From contig NZ_CP144459.1 in the NCBI RefSeq assembly GCF_050320395.1, positions 744,001-808,000 on the forward strand: 64,000 nucleotides of DNA, written 5' to 3'. The stretch comes from Treponema_C sp050320395. GTDB lineage: Bacteria; Spirochaetota; Spirochaetia; Treponematales; Treponemataceae. Positions 50,308 through 58,842 of the stretch are shown here, piece by piece (position 1 is the first letter of the stretch; each line of letters begins with the position of its first letter). Below the pieces are notes generated by a model that was given only the letters and a program-made list of their open reading frames with translations, had not been told where the DNA came from and searched no databases. The position numbers and the translations under genes are program-made.

Positions 50308-51375
50308 TTAATCGAAATAAAGCGTCATTTTTGAAATACGGTCATCCGCTCCGACATAGATGCATCCCCTGTCCGCATATAAAAAAGCACTGTTTGCCTG
50401 AAACGAAAAGGCTCCCTTATTATAGCGGCCTTCGCATAAAACCGTAACCGTATACCTGTGCGCATCTCTGCTTAATACAAAAAATATATCCTTAGCTCCG
50501 AACTCGCGTATATCCAAAATTTTGCCCTTAAAGGGGATAAAAAAAGATTTTTTATCGGCTAAACGCACGCTTGTTAAGCCCGATTTTCCGCTGAAAAAAA
50601 CGTATTTGTTATCCGAAGAAAATCTTACCAGGGTTTGTTCAGCGGATTCTTCTTTCAAATAGTCATGATATATTATTTTAGCCTTACCGGCTTCAAGTTC
50701 CGCCGCAACGATACGCTGGGGGTTCAAACCCGATACGCAGGCGGCATAGACACCGTTTTGCGAAAGGGCTGCTCCGAAAATGACCTCCGTTTCACTTCCG
50801 CCGGGATAAAACCGCGCTTTGATTTTACCTTCGGTATCCATACACACAAGATTGCCGTCGGCAAAGCCCGCCGTACAGCCTGCCTCGCTTGCGGAAAAGG
50901 CGGTGAGGGGAGCATAGTATTCATAATCCCATTGCGTTTCGCCCCGCTCACCGTGCCGTGAAAACGAGGCTCCCCCCGGATGAAATACAAAGATGCCGTT
51001 TTGAGTAAAAAAGGGGAAGCCCGCACGCTCTATAATACCCTGTTCGGTATTGTCGGGAGCAAAAAACTTCGTATTTTCCGCATTTTTACCGTAAAGGGCC
51101 CAAAAATCGGCGGAAATGGAAGCGTTTTGTTCTACCGGAATCAGAGAAACAAGACTTCCCTCTTGCGTACAATAGCCCATCATGTTATTCATGCGAAACG
51201 GTATGAGCTTTTCGGTAAGGGGGCCCTCCATAACCGCATTTTCGTCTATTTTAATCGTCCATTCGGGTTTTATATCAAGCTTTTTTTCCGAAATTCGTAC
51301 TGCCGAAAAAAGATATACGAGAATAAATACCGACAAAATCGGAAAAAGCGGAAAATTTTTATCATTTATTTTCAT
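50308..51375 (-). CDS. Membrane-anchored beta-propeller-like protein
   Basis: 355 residues. One N-terminal membrane anchor (FPLFPILSVFILVYLFSAV). The rest is a chain of short beta repeats of WD/PQQ type: GAALSQNGVYAACVSGLNPQRIVAAEL, LVRFSSDNKYVFFSGKSGLTSVRLAD, and ADGNLVCMDTEGKIKARF. No catalytic motif. It should face the periplasm. The M23-like gene follows 10 bp downstream with its own ribosome binding site, so the two probably act together at the cell wall. TTGACT-N17-TACCAT ends 9 nt before the ATG. Confidence 0.7.
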   Translation of the reverse strand: MKINDKNFPLFPILSVFILVYLFSAVRISEKKLDIKPEWTIKIDENAVMEGPLTEKLIPFRMNNMMGYCTQEGSLVSLIPVEQNASISADFWALYGKNAENTKFFAPDNTEQGIIERAGFPFFTQNGIFVFHPGGASFSRHGERGETQWDYEYYAPLTAFSASEAGCTAGFADGNLVCMDTEGKIKARFYPGGSETEVIFGAALSQNGVYAACVSGLNPQRIVAAELEAGKAKIIYHDYLKEESAEQTLVRFSSDNKYVFFSGKSGLTSVRLADKKSFFIPFKGKILDIREFGAKDIFFVLSRDAHRYTVTVLCEGRYNKGAFSFQANSAFLYADRGCIYVGADDRISKMTLYFD

Positions 51376-51552
51376 TTGAGAACCATGGTATAATAGGTGC
51401 GTAATCTAGTCAAGGGTTAAGATGATAAATTTTTCCCGATTGAAACGCATTGTAATACTTGACAAAAAAACGTAAACAATGCAAAATAATCATGCTATAT
51501 CGCGTGTTTTTCACGGATGTTTATCACGTGTACTTGTCATAAGGAGTTTCCG

Positions 51553-52206
51553 GTGGATGATGATATTCTGACGATAGAAGAAGTTGCTAAGTATTTGCGG
51601 GTTTCGGAGCGTACCGTGTACGATTGGGCGCAAAAAGGAGAAATCCCTTCCGGAAAAATCGGTACCGTATGGCGTTTTAAAAAGTCGGATATTGAAAAAT
51701 GGGTGAATGACAGACTTTCGTCCGGAAATAAAACCGTTTCTTCCGGAAACCGTATTCAAATCAGAAATATTTTATCACCCGACCGCATCATTTTTTTAAA
51801 TCATTCCACAAAACACGATGCTTTGCTTGAATTGGCTAAAAATTTAAGCACGGCTCCGCAAATAAAGCACGGCGAAGAGCTGGCCGCCGAGATTTTAAAG
51901 CGTGAAGAATTGATGTCTACCGCTATCGGGCGCTCGATTGCGATTCCTCACGTACGCTTAACCTCGGTAACCGACCTTGTTATGTCGGTCGGTATCAGCA
52001 AGGTCGATATTATCGATTTTCAAACGATAGACGATGCTCCGGTGCGCCTTTTGTTTATGATTGCCGCAGCCTATAATCAGCACGCCTATTATTTGCAGGC
52101 GCTTTCGTTTTTCAGTTCAAAGCTTAAAAATGCCGATTTGCGTGCAGGCCTTTTGGCGGTAAAAACGCCGCAGGAAGCTTACGAACTGCTTATAAAAGAA
52201 GACTGA
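51553..52206 (+). CDS. HTH (excisionase-type) fused to PTS EIIA (PtsN-like) domain
   Basis: 217 residues from the GTG at 51553, chosen because AAGGAG lies 6 nt upstream. Residues ~5-60 are a MerR/excisionase-type winged helix (LTIEEVAKYLRVSERTVYDWAQKGEIPSGKIGTVWRFKKSDIEKWV). Residues ~75-215 are an EIIA-Fru/Ntr domain with phospho-acceptor His in IAIPHVRL and DAPVRLLFMIAA. EIIA-Ntr proteins sense PEP/nitrogen status by phosphorylation. The fusion would make a DNA-binding PTS sensor. No transporter is nearby. A TTGACA at 51459-51464 lacks a clear -10. Confidence 0.92.
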   Translation: MDDDILTIEEVAKYLRVSERTVYDWAQKGEIPSGKIGTVWRFKKSDIEKWVNDRLSSGNKTVSSGNRIQIRNILSPDRIIFLNHSTKHDALLELAKNLSTAPQIKHGEELAAEILKREELMSTAIGRSIAIPHVRLTSVTDLVMSVGISKVDIIDFQTIDDAPVRLLFMIAAAYNQHAYYLQALSFFSSKLKNADLRAGLLAVKTPQEAYELLIKED

Positions 52207-52238
52207 CCTGGCGTGTAAAGGCGGCGTTCACCCGCTTG

Positions 52239-53453
52239 TTACCTTCCCAATCCCGCAATCCCGAACCACTTGGTGCTGTCGCTCATATCCTGCGGTACAA
52301 GGCCGAGGTCTACCTGTGCCGTGGTTTCGCCGAGTAAATAGTTTGTGCCGGCATGTTCAAGGCGGGCGCCCTTTCCTTCAATATCTATACCGAAAAAGGC
52401 GTGGCTGAAGTGCGGCGAAATAAAAAGCATAGTGTTGTAATTCATATGCGACATTAAAACCGCCAATAAGAGGGCACGGCTGTCGCAGTCCGAGCCGGTG
52501 CCTGTCAGGGTATCGATGAGGCTGGTAAAATCGCTTGAATTACGTCTTCTTTCATAGGGCAGGGTTTGTGTCCACGAAAGCAGTTTTTGTGCCAGAGCCC
52601 TGTCTTTATCGGCCGGTGTGCCCGTATTTTCGGCACGGACTTCGGCTTCCAAAACGTTATATATAGTAAAAGCCGCTTTTTCGAGGCGTTTGTAGGCGTC
52701 GCGGTAAATCATACGGTAATAGCGCTGCCATGCCTTTTCCTGCAAGGGGGTGTCTGCAAACAAGGTGAGGATATTGTATTCGCGTTCAATCAGGGCATTG
52801 TGCGCTTCACTGTCTGCTAAGTCAAACACAACCGGAATTTCGGCGGTACCGATTGTAAGATTTGCGTGCCGCGGGCCTTGTTTCGGATACGCAAAGCTTG
52901 TCATAATGCCGCTTGTGTTCGGGTTTGAGCTTTGCGGCGAAAACGAATCCAGTGCCGAAACGATAAGGCTTTGTGCCTGCGCAAAATGCGTTTCGGGGGC
53001 ATAGCCCGATATCAGGGTAATGCCTTTTTCTTCGTCATGGGGAATGCAGGCGGCCCAGCCCTTGCGGACTCCCGTTTTTGTCGGCATATCGAAAAGTGCA
53101 ATCGTACAGGTTCTGCCGCGCCAGATAATATCTTCGGCTTCGCCTGCGGCTTTAAGTTTTTTAAGAACATCCTTCATTTTTTCGCCGCTCGCTGCCGCTT
53201 CGGGCCAGGAGCGGATAATCAGCGTAACCGGCAGTACATCGTGTTCAAATTGATAGCTTGTTTCGGCCTGCTTATAGGTGAGCCTGAAAGCTTCGGGAAA
53301 GTCGACCGAATAGCCCCATGCGGGGGAATGCATTTGTTCGGCATAGAGCGCGGGTTTTGCCGCACACAATAGCAGAAGGCAGACGGCATAAAAGCGGACA
53401 ATCTTTGTACACCGGGGGGAGGGGGAGCTTCGGTGTATGTGCATGTAGTTCAT
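52239..53453 (-). CDS. Secreted protein with transglutaminase-like cysteine site
   Basis: 404 residues. Signal peptide at 15-40 (CTKIVRFYAVCLLLLCAAKPALYA). The N-terminal half holds a beta domain (WGYSVDFPEAFRLTYKQAETSYQF). The C-terminal part (~300-395) has a papain/transglutaminase-like arrangement: GSDCDSRALLLAVLMSHM (Cys), SPHFSHAFFG (His), YLLGETT. Such domains cleave or cross-link peptides, and some bind the wall; activity is not proven. The start is backed by a consensus TATAAT lying 6 nt upstream with no Shine-Dalgarno sequence. Confidence 0.7.
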   Translation of the reverse strand: MNYMHIHRSSPSPRCTKIVRFYAVCLLLLCAAKPALYAEQMHSPAWGYSVDFPEAFRLTYKQAETSYQFEHDVLPVTLIIRSWPEAAASGEKMKDVLKKLKAAGEAEDIIWRGRTCTIALFDMPTKTGVRKGWAACIPHDEEKGITLISGYAPETHFAQAQSLIVSALDSFSPQSSNPNTSGIMTSFAYPKQGPRHANLTIGTAEIPVVFDLADSEAHNALIEREYNILTLFADTPLQEKAWQRYYRMIYRDAYKRLEKAAFTIYNVLEAEVRAENTGTPADKDRALAQKLLSWTQTLPYERRRNSSDFTSLIDTLTGTGSDCDSRALLLAVLMSHMNYNTMLFISPHFSHAFFGIDIEGKGARLEHAGTNYLLGETTAQVDLGLVPQDMSDSTKWFGIAGLGR

Positions 53454-53459
53454 AGCCTG

Positions 53460-53488
53460 ATTATAGGCAAAAAAAGATGAAAAAACAA
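53460..53488 (-). promoter_or_regulatory. Leaderless-type promoter of the 53453 gene
   Basis: Minus strand: TTGTTT (53488-53483), 17-bp spacer, consensus TATAAT (53465-53460), CAGGCT, ATG. Confidence 0.65.
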
Positions 53489-53512
53489 CACCGCTTCGCA
53501 GATGAGGCCTTA

Positions 53513-53541
53513 TTGCACAAGAGGCACGGACGTGTTAAACT
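53513..53541 (+). promoter_or_regulatory. Promoter of the TPR lipoprotein gene
   Basis: TTGCAC (53513-53518), 17-bp spacer, TAAACT (53536-53541). The leader of ~25 nt contains AAGGA before the ATG at 53572. Confidence 0.6.
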
Positions 53542-53571
53542 GTAGCATATCTCCAAAAACAAGGAACTGTT

Positions 53572-54006
53572 ATGATAAAAAAAATATCTTTTATATTCGG
53601 TACGGTGCTTGTAATTGCCGTTTTACTGACTCTGACTGCCTGTCAAACGGTACCGACAAGTGTTCCCGAAGGTATCAGCGAAGCCGAATTATTGCAGCTC
53701 GGCCAGGCAGCCCTTGATAACAGCAATTACAAGGCCGCCGAATTCTATTATGGCAAGGTGATTGAACTGTACGGTTCCAATATAAGTTCGGTTGTTGCGG
53801 CAGAATATGAGCTTGCCCATATTAAAATAAAGCGTAAGAATTTTTCCGCAGCAAAACCCGCATTGGAACGCATTTTAGCCTATTACGACGATCCTCAAAC
53901 GGCTATGGTTTTACCGCCGGCATATAAAAAACTTGTACGTATCGATTTGGCAAAATGCGAACCCAAATCCGAAAAATCAAAGACAAAAAAGAAAAAACAG
54001 CCGTAA
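53572..54006 (+). CDS. Small TPR lipoprotein
   Basis: 144 residues. Signal peptide with lipobox LTAC (Cys24), so lipid-anchored by Lgt. The mature part holds two TPR-like units (EAELLQLGQAALDNSNYKAAEFYYGKVIELYG and EYELAHIKIKRKNFSAAKPALERILAYY), as in the first repeats of BamD-like lipoproteins but much shorter. The tail is Lys-rich (KSKTKKKKQP). It probably acts as an adaptor at the inner leaflet of an envelope membrane. Conventional leadered start. Confidence 0.85.
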   Translation: MIKKISFIFGTVLVIAVLLTLTACQTVPTSVPEGISEAELLQLGQAALDNSNYKAAEFYYGKVIELYGSNISSVVAAEYELAHIKIKRKNFSAAKPALERILAYYDDPQTAMVLPPAYKKLVRIDLAKCEPKSEKSKTKKKKQP

Positions 54007-54060
54007 TACACGGACTGCCGCATGTGCAGCCGCCCCGTATTTGGACGGATTTTACCGCTT

Positions 54061-55314
54061 CTATCTGCTTCCGGCCCTGCCGTCGGGAATAATAATGCAG
54101 TCTATCGTGATATTTTTTTTACGCGCCGTTTCTTCGACACGCTTTTTCGATATGCCCCGCCTCCCTCGCGGGGAAGGGTGGGGTTCTGCATCTCCTATTA
54201 AGATAATTTTTCTTTGAGCGGCGGGATTCCACTGATAGAATTCCAAGGATGCATAGAGGGCTTCATACACGGCTTCGGGCGTATCGCCTCCTATGAGTGA
54301 ATTGCGCGGAATATGCATGTCGTTTAATTTTTTAAAAAACACGGCGCTTTCCTGCGTAAAGTCGTTAAATTGGACGGGAAGACCTCGGAAACGGAAATTG
54401 TCGGTATAGTCGCGGTAAAATAAAAGGCCGAGGCGGACGGGCGCCCTGTCTTGAAGCTCCGACGTCAGGGCGGGTACCAATTCTTTTTGCAGTTTTTCTA
54501 TATCGTCCCACATACTGCCGGTTGCATCTATCGCAAATACCAGGTCGCAAGCCCTTCCTTTATCGAGCTTGCGTACGGATTGCAGTACGTCTTCCACAAT
54601 ACTTGAAGGTCCCCGCGAATAGGTCAGTATACCGCTTGCAATGTCCGTAAAAGCTGCGGCAGCATGGGGGCTGTATTCGTCGGTCAGTATTTCAGGCTCT
54701 TTTTCTTCTTCCGGTTTTTCAGGGAGGGGCTCTTCGGCTTCGGTAGTTTCGGGCGGCCTTTCCGTTACCGGTTTTACAGGACTTTTAAAGTCGAACATAA
54801 AGGGGTTGTCGGCATAGGCGCCGCTGTAATCGCCGTAGGGTTTTTCAAAGGTACGTATATTGATAAAGGTTCCGCGCTTTACTTCGACTTTACCGTTTCG
54901 TGCCCAGGGGTATCCGTATACGAGTTTTTTCGGAATATACAGATGAAAAGCCGAAACGAATTGTCCATCGGCTTCGGGGGTGGAATCGATGATGCCGTAT
55001 TTTGCAAATTCGGACGTTAAAAAGGCGCCGTTTAAAATCCGTTTTTCGTTCCCGTTTACCGCATTGAATGTTTCGGCGCGGTAAGCGTAACTGTCGGCTT
55101 TTCCTTCCGGATCCTTTGTAGTCTCCGTTAAAAGAACCGATGCAATGCCTTCTTTTTGTTTTATGTATAAGTGCCAGCCGTCTTCACTGCGTTCCAAACG
55201 CATATCCGGGCTTCGAATCTTGAGTGGCTCGTGTCCGCCGGGACTTTGTGAAAAGACGCCGTAAAAAGAGGCGCAAAAAAAAAGTATTGCAATGGAAATT
55301 CCGTAGGGCCGCAT
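54061..55314 (-). CDS. Secreted von Willebrand factor A domain protein
   Basis: 417 residues. Signal peptide (ISIAILFFCASFYGVFSQS). A beta-rich N-terminal half (~30-180) and an acidic Pro/Glu linker (TERPPETTEAEEPLPEKPEEEKEPE) precede a vWA domain (~245-415). Its MIDAS is intact: DLVFAIDATGSMWDDIEKL, the Thr region GGDTPEAVYEALYASLEF, and the Asp in KIILIGDAEPHP. Such domains bind ligands through a metal ion. Likely extracellular or periplasmic adhesion or assembly factor. GATAAT lies 5 nt before the ATG, a weak further example of short-leader starts. Confidence 0.88.
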   Translation of the reverse strand: MRPYGISIAILFFCASFYGVFSQSPGGHEPLKIRSPDMRLERSEDGWHLYIKQKEGIASVLLTETTKDPEGKADSYAYRAETFNAVNGNEKRILNGAFLTSEFAKYGIIDSTPEADGQFVSAFHLYIPKKLVYGYPWARNGKVEVKRGTFINIRTFEKPYGDYSGAYADNPFMFDFKSPVKPVTERPPETTEAEEPLPEKPEEEKEPEILTDEYSPHAAAAFTDIASGILTYSRGPSSIVEDVLQSVRKLDKGRACDLVFAIDATGSMWDDIEKLQKELVPALTSELQDRAPVRLGLLFYRDYTDNFRFRGLPVQFNDFTQESAVFFKKLNDMHIPRNSLIGGDTPEAVYEALYASLEFYQWNPAAQRKIILIGDAEPHPSPRGRRGISKKRVEETARKKNITIDCIIIPDGRAGSR

Positions 55315-55396
55315 ACTTTATTATCGGTAAAAAAGAGCGGGATATGCATATCGGAACGGGATTTTTTTTTTAATCTGTGATATACTTAGATTTAAG

Positions 55397-56494
55397 GTGA
55401 CTGTTGAACTACATAACTCCGTACAGGACGGATTTACCCGGGTTCCTCTTGAGGAGTTTTTTGATGAAGATGAAATATCCCGGACAGAAGAGGCTTCCAC
55501 AAATATTATTGTTCTTACATCGGCCGAACAGGATTTGGTTAATTCGGTCTTTGAACGTTTAAGAACCGTATCTCCTGAAACCCTTGTCGTATTGGCGGAC
55601 AGACTGGCGGATCTTGAAAAATTAACCGTCAATATAGCCCACTTTCCGTCTTTAAGGCAAAGTCAGGACCACGGTACGGAAGTGCGCAATATGCATACCC
55701 TTGTGGATGCCCTGCTTGTGCGCCGTGAAGGAGACCGCTCCCTTCATTTACCGTCAAAAGCCGTTTTGGGGCGCGGATTTTCCGTTGCGAAATTCCACAC
55801 TTTTTCGGCTATGGAAAAAATAGCCGCCGCTTCGGATTTTCCCGAATCGATTTTAAAGCGTTTGCGCCGCTGCTGCCTGGATCTTTTGTTCACGATTATG
55901 GCCGAAGACGTGTATTTAAATCTTTTGGACAACGATACGATAGGTATAGATATAAGGCAGGATATTGCATACGAGCTTATTATGCTGTGGGAACACCGCA
56001 GCGACGAAACGGTTATCAAAATGGCCCCCGTTTTGGATGCGGTGTGGAATGCGCGGCGGGGTCTTACTCCGGCCTTCGGGACAATGGTCGGCACCAGCGA
56101 GCTTTTGCTTTTAACCATGGCTATGGACGACCAATGGTGTCATTTTATTTCATCGCGTATGGGCAATGAAGATGCGGCTATGGCAATGGAAGAGTTCTTA
56201 TTCGGGATTTCATGGGAAGAAATTCAAAAGGTAAAGAAAAATATCAGTGAAAAAAAAGTGAGCGCCGTAGACGGCAAAGAAGCGGCCCATATTTTGGGGC
56301 GTCCCTACGATGCTTTTAAGCCCAAAACCGACGAGTTTGAACCGCGCGATTTTTATCTTTTGTATTCGGTGCGCCGCGATAATGCACGTGCCCGTTTGCG
56401 CCTCAGTTTGCCCGGCCCCCACTACACACTCGAAGACCATTATATGCGTTTTATTCTTGAGACGAACAAGGAGAGGCGGTTTGAAGAAGAGTGA
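55397..56494 (+). CDS. Hypothetical protein, 365 aa
   Basis: 365 residues from the GTG at 55397 (TATACT ends 10 nt upstream). Cytoplasmic, mostly helical, with acidic and Arg-rich patches (RRCCLDLLFTIMAEDVYLNLLDN, VYLNLLDNDTIGIDIRQDIA, MAPVLDAVWNARRGLTPAFGTM). No family recognised. The next gene, an XRE-cupin regulator, starts inside its 3' end, so the two are translationally coupled and may act together. Confidence 0.65.
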   Translation: MTVELHNSVQDGFTRVPLEEFFDEDEISRTEEASTNIIVLTSAEQDLVNSVFERLRTVSPETLVVLADRLADLEKLTVNIAHFPSLRQSQDHGTEVRNMHTLVDALLVRREGDRSLHLPSKAVLGRGFSVAKFHTFSAMEKIAAASDFPESILKRLRRCCLDLLFTIMAEDVYLNLLDNDTIGIDIRQDIAYELIMLWEHRSDETVIKMAPVLDAVWNARRGLTPAFGTMVGTSELLLLTMAMDDQWCHFISSRMGNEDAAMAMEEFLFGISWEEIQKVKKNISEKKVSAVDGKEAAHILGRPYDAFKPKTDEFEPRDFYLLYSVRRDNARARLRLSLPGPHYTLEDHYMRFILETNKERRFEEE

Positions 56495-57071
56495 GCCGGA
56501 AAAAAAAGTTCCCTACCGTTTCGGTGAAAAATTGCGTTCGGTCAGAGAACGCAAGGGCTATACGCTGAAAACGGTTGCAACACGGGCAGGGGTCAGCGAA
56601 AGCCTTGTTTCCCAAATAGAGCGCAATAAGGTGTCGCCCGCCATAGATACCCTTTTGGCGCTTGCCGACGTGCTTGATATAAATATCGAGTTTTTGTTTG
56701 ACGAGTTCAGACATAACCGCCCGGTAAAGATTATACGAGGCGCAGAGCGCCGCATTGTTGAAGAAGATGCCGTGCGTTATGAAGAACTTGCAAAGCCTGC
56801 GGAAAAAGACGGTAATCACTCCATCGAATCCTATATGATTATGATTCCTCCCGGTGAACACACAAGGCGCGGCTCATACGGTCACTTGGGCTGTGAAATG
56901 GGATTTATTATCGAGGGTACTGCCGGTTTTAAATACGAATCGCAAAATTATACGCTGGAAGCGGGCGACAGTATTTCTTTTTCCGCTTCGGCCCCGCATA
57001 CCCTGTCCAATATCGGAACGGGCATATTAAAAGCCTTGTGGGTGGTAAGCCCCTCCCAGCGCTTCAGCTGA
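56481..57071 (+). CDS. XRE family regulator with C-terminal cupin domain
   Basis: 196 residues from the TTG at 56481 (AAGGAG 7 nt upstream), overlapping the previous gene by 14 bp. The lambda-repressor-type HTH is clear (KLRSVRERKGYTLKTVATRAGVSESLVSQIERNKVSPAIDTLLALADVL). The cupin (~110-190) has MIPPGEHTRRGSYGHLGCEMGFIIEGTAGFKY and YTLEAGDSISFSASAPHTLSN. Such proteins sense small metabolites, often amino acids or polyamines. It converges on the cysE-cysK operon; a link to cysteine metabolism is only suggested by position. Confidence 0.92.
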   Translation: MKKSEPEKKVPYRFGEKLRSVRERKGYTLKTVATRAGVSESLVSQIERNKVSPAIDTLLALADVLDINIEFLFDEFRHNRPVKIIRGAERRIVEEDAVRYEELAKPAEKDGNHSIESYMIMIPPGEHTRRGSYGHLGCEMGFIIEGTAGFKYESQNYTLEAGDSISFSASAPHTLSNIGTGILKALWVVSPSQRFS

Positions 57072-57072
57072 T

Positions 57073-57852
57073 TTATTCGGAAAGGGGACAGCTGCATTCG
57101 GTTTTTTGTGCGTTCAAATTCCGGGGGCGTATACACTTATTCATATATACTTTTGCATTTGCGGGTACGGACTCGGTGATAAAGGCGTTTCCCCCGATAA
57201 CCGAATTTGCCCCTATGATTGTACCGCCGCCGAGTATTGTAGCTCCTGCATAGATGGTTACGTTGTCTTCAACCTTGGGGTGGCGTCTTACATTTTTAAG
57301 CTGTTGACCTCCGCGCGTGGAAAGAGCTCCGAGCGTTACCCCCTGATAAATCTTTACGCCCCTTCCTATAACCGCGGTTTCTCCGATAACGATACCCGTT
57401 CCGTGGTCTATGCAAAAGTATTCTCCTATATCGGCTCCCGGATTTATATCTATACCCGTTTTTCCGTGGGCGTATTCGCTCATAAAGCGGGGAATATAGG
57501 GAACGCCGGCTTTGTATAGTTTGTTTGCGAGGCGGTGTATGTAAATAGCGAAAAAACCCGGATAGGTTAAAATAACTTCGTCGATGCTGTAAGCTGCAGG
57601 GTCTCCGTCAAAGGCGGCTTGGGCGTCGAGCATAAGTTTTTGGCGTATATTTTCAAGGGAGCCGCAAAAATCTTCACATATTTTTTCGGTTTCCCGGCCT
57701 CTGCCGCAGCTTTCCAGAGCAATGCGAAGCTGCTTTTTCATCATTTTTTTTAAGCGCTTTTCCGACATTTTGTACTTCGGAAAATGACGGGGAAATAAAA
57801 GTCCCTGTAAGTCTTTAAGGATACGTACTATAACCTTTTTATCGGGAAACAC
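57073..57852 (-). CDS. cysE: Serine O-acetyltransferase CysE (EpsC type)
   Basis: 259 residues from a GTG start with GAGGTG upstream. Makes O-acetylserine, the CysK substrate. The C-terminal left-handed beta-helix has the hexapeptide repeats (GADIGEYFCIDHGTGIVIGETAVIGRGVKIYQGVTLGA), with the catalytic His in IDHGTG. The helical N-terminal half (~1-125) is longer than in the short EpsC forms. Encoded 52 bp after cysK in the same direction. The extreme C-terminus (RNLNAQKTECSCPLSE) could mediate cysteine feedback or complex formation with CysK. Confidence 0.94.
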   Translation of the reverse strand: MFPDKKVIVRILKDLQGLLFPRHFPKYKMSEKRLKKMMKKQLRIALESCGRGRETEKICEDFCGSLENIRQKLMLDAQAAFDGDPAAYSIDEVILTYPGFFAIYIHRLANKLYKAGVPYIPRFMSEYAHGKTGIDINPGADIGEYFCIDHGTGIVIGETAVIGRGVKIYQGVTLGALSTRGGQQLKNVRRHPKVEDNVTIYAGATILGGGTIIGANSVIGGNAFITESVPANAKVYMNKCIRPRNLNAQKTECSCPLSE

Positions 57853-57904
57853 TGTAACACCTCACCAACACATAATTTAAGACCGACACAATGTAGCACG
57901 AATA

Positions 57905-58834
57905 CTAGGTCTCAAACAAGAGCGATGACAGATATTTTGTGCCGCTGTCGGGCAAAAGCACCGTAATAATTTTATCCGTGTTTTCTTCTTTTCGGGCAAG
58001 TTCAACGGCTGCATAGAGGGCCGCTCCCGAAGAAATACCCGCTAAAATTCCTTCGGTTTTTGCAAGAAGGCGCGTACAGCCTGCCGCGTCTTCATCGCTT
58101 ACGGGAATAACTCCGTCGTAAGAACCTTTCTCGAGGTTTTCGGGAATAAATCCCGCCCCGATACCCTGAATACCGTGCTTTCCCTTCGGGGCTCCCGAAA
58201 TAACCGCGGAGGAAGCCGGTTCAACAGCGTATACTTTTACGGAAGCTTTTTTTTCTTTGAGAAAGCGTCCCGTTCCGCTTAAGGTTCCTCCGGTCCCCAC
58301 TCCCGCAACAAAGATATCGACCCTACCCTCCGTATCGCGCCAAATTTCGGGGCCGGTTGTTTTGTAATGGGCTTTCGGATTTGCAGGATTGTCAAATTGG
58401 GAAGGCATAAAAGAGCCGGGGTTTTCTTTGAGCAGCTTTTCCGCTTCGGTAATGGCTCCCGACATACCCGATGCGGCATCGGTGAGCACAAGGTTTGCCC
58501 CGTAGGCTTTTAAAAGCTGACGGCGCTCGAGGCTCATACTTTCGGGCATGGTTAAAATCAGCTTATAGCCCCTTAATGCGGCAAAGGCTGCAAGAGCTAT
58601 ACCCGTGTTGCCGCTGGTAGGCTCTATGATAAGGCTGCCCGGTTTTAAAGCACCTGATTGCTCGGCTTCGTCGAGCATATAGAGGGCGGCGCGGTCTTTT
58701 ACGCTTCCGCTCGGATTCAGGTATTCGAGTTTTGCATAAATCGGTGCGTAAAGGCCGCAGTGTGCACCTATACGCTGTAATTCCACCAGGGGCGTATTGC
58801 CCGTTACGGAAGCTATGCTTTTATGAATGTTCAT
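57905..58834 (-). CDS. cysK: Cysteine synthase A (O-acetylserine sulfhydrylase)
   Basis: 309 residues, normal length. PLP enzyme making cysteine from O-acetylserine and sulfide. PLP Lys is in NPSGSVKDRAALYM, with phosphate/substrate loop EPTSGNTGIALAAFA and the glycine-rich FVAGVGTGGTLSGTGRFLKEK. GISSGAALYAA is also typical. AGGAGA precedes the ATG. It sits between a DUF4230 membrane protein and cysE, so the operon makes cysteine, which NifS can then use. Confidence 0.97.
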   Translation of the reverse strand: MNIHKSIASVTGNTPLVELQRIGAHCGLYAPIYAKLEYLNPSGSVKDRAALYMLDEAEQSGALKPGSLIIEPTSGNTGIALAAFAALRGYKLILTMPESMSLERRQLLKAYGANLVLTDAASGMSGAITEAEKLLKENPGSFMPSQFDNPANPKAHYKTTGPEIWRDTEGRVDIFVAGVGTGGTLSGTGRFLKEKKASVKVYAVEPASSAVISGAPKGKHGIQGIGAGFIPENLEKGSYDGVIPVSDEDAAGCTRLLAKTEGILAGISSGAALYAAVELARKEENTDKIITVLLPDSGTKYLSSLLFET

Positions 58835-58842
58835 ATGTTCTC

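Noticed and set aside
56310..56480. 57-residue extension of the XRE-cupin frame
   Set aside because: It lies wholly inside the preceding gene in another frame; the TTG at 56481 has a good AAGGAG site and precedes the HTH by the usual distance.
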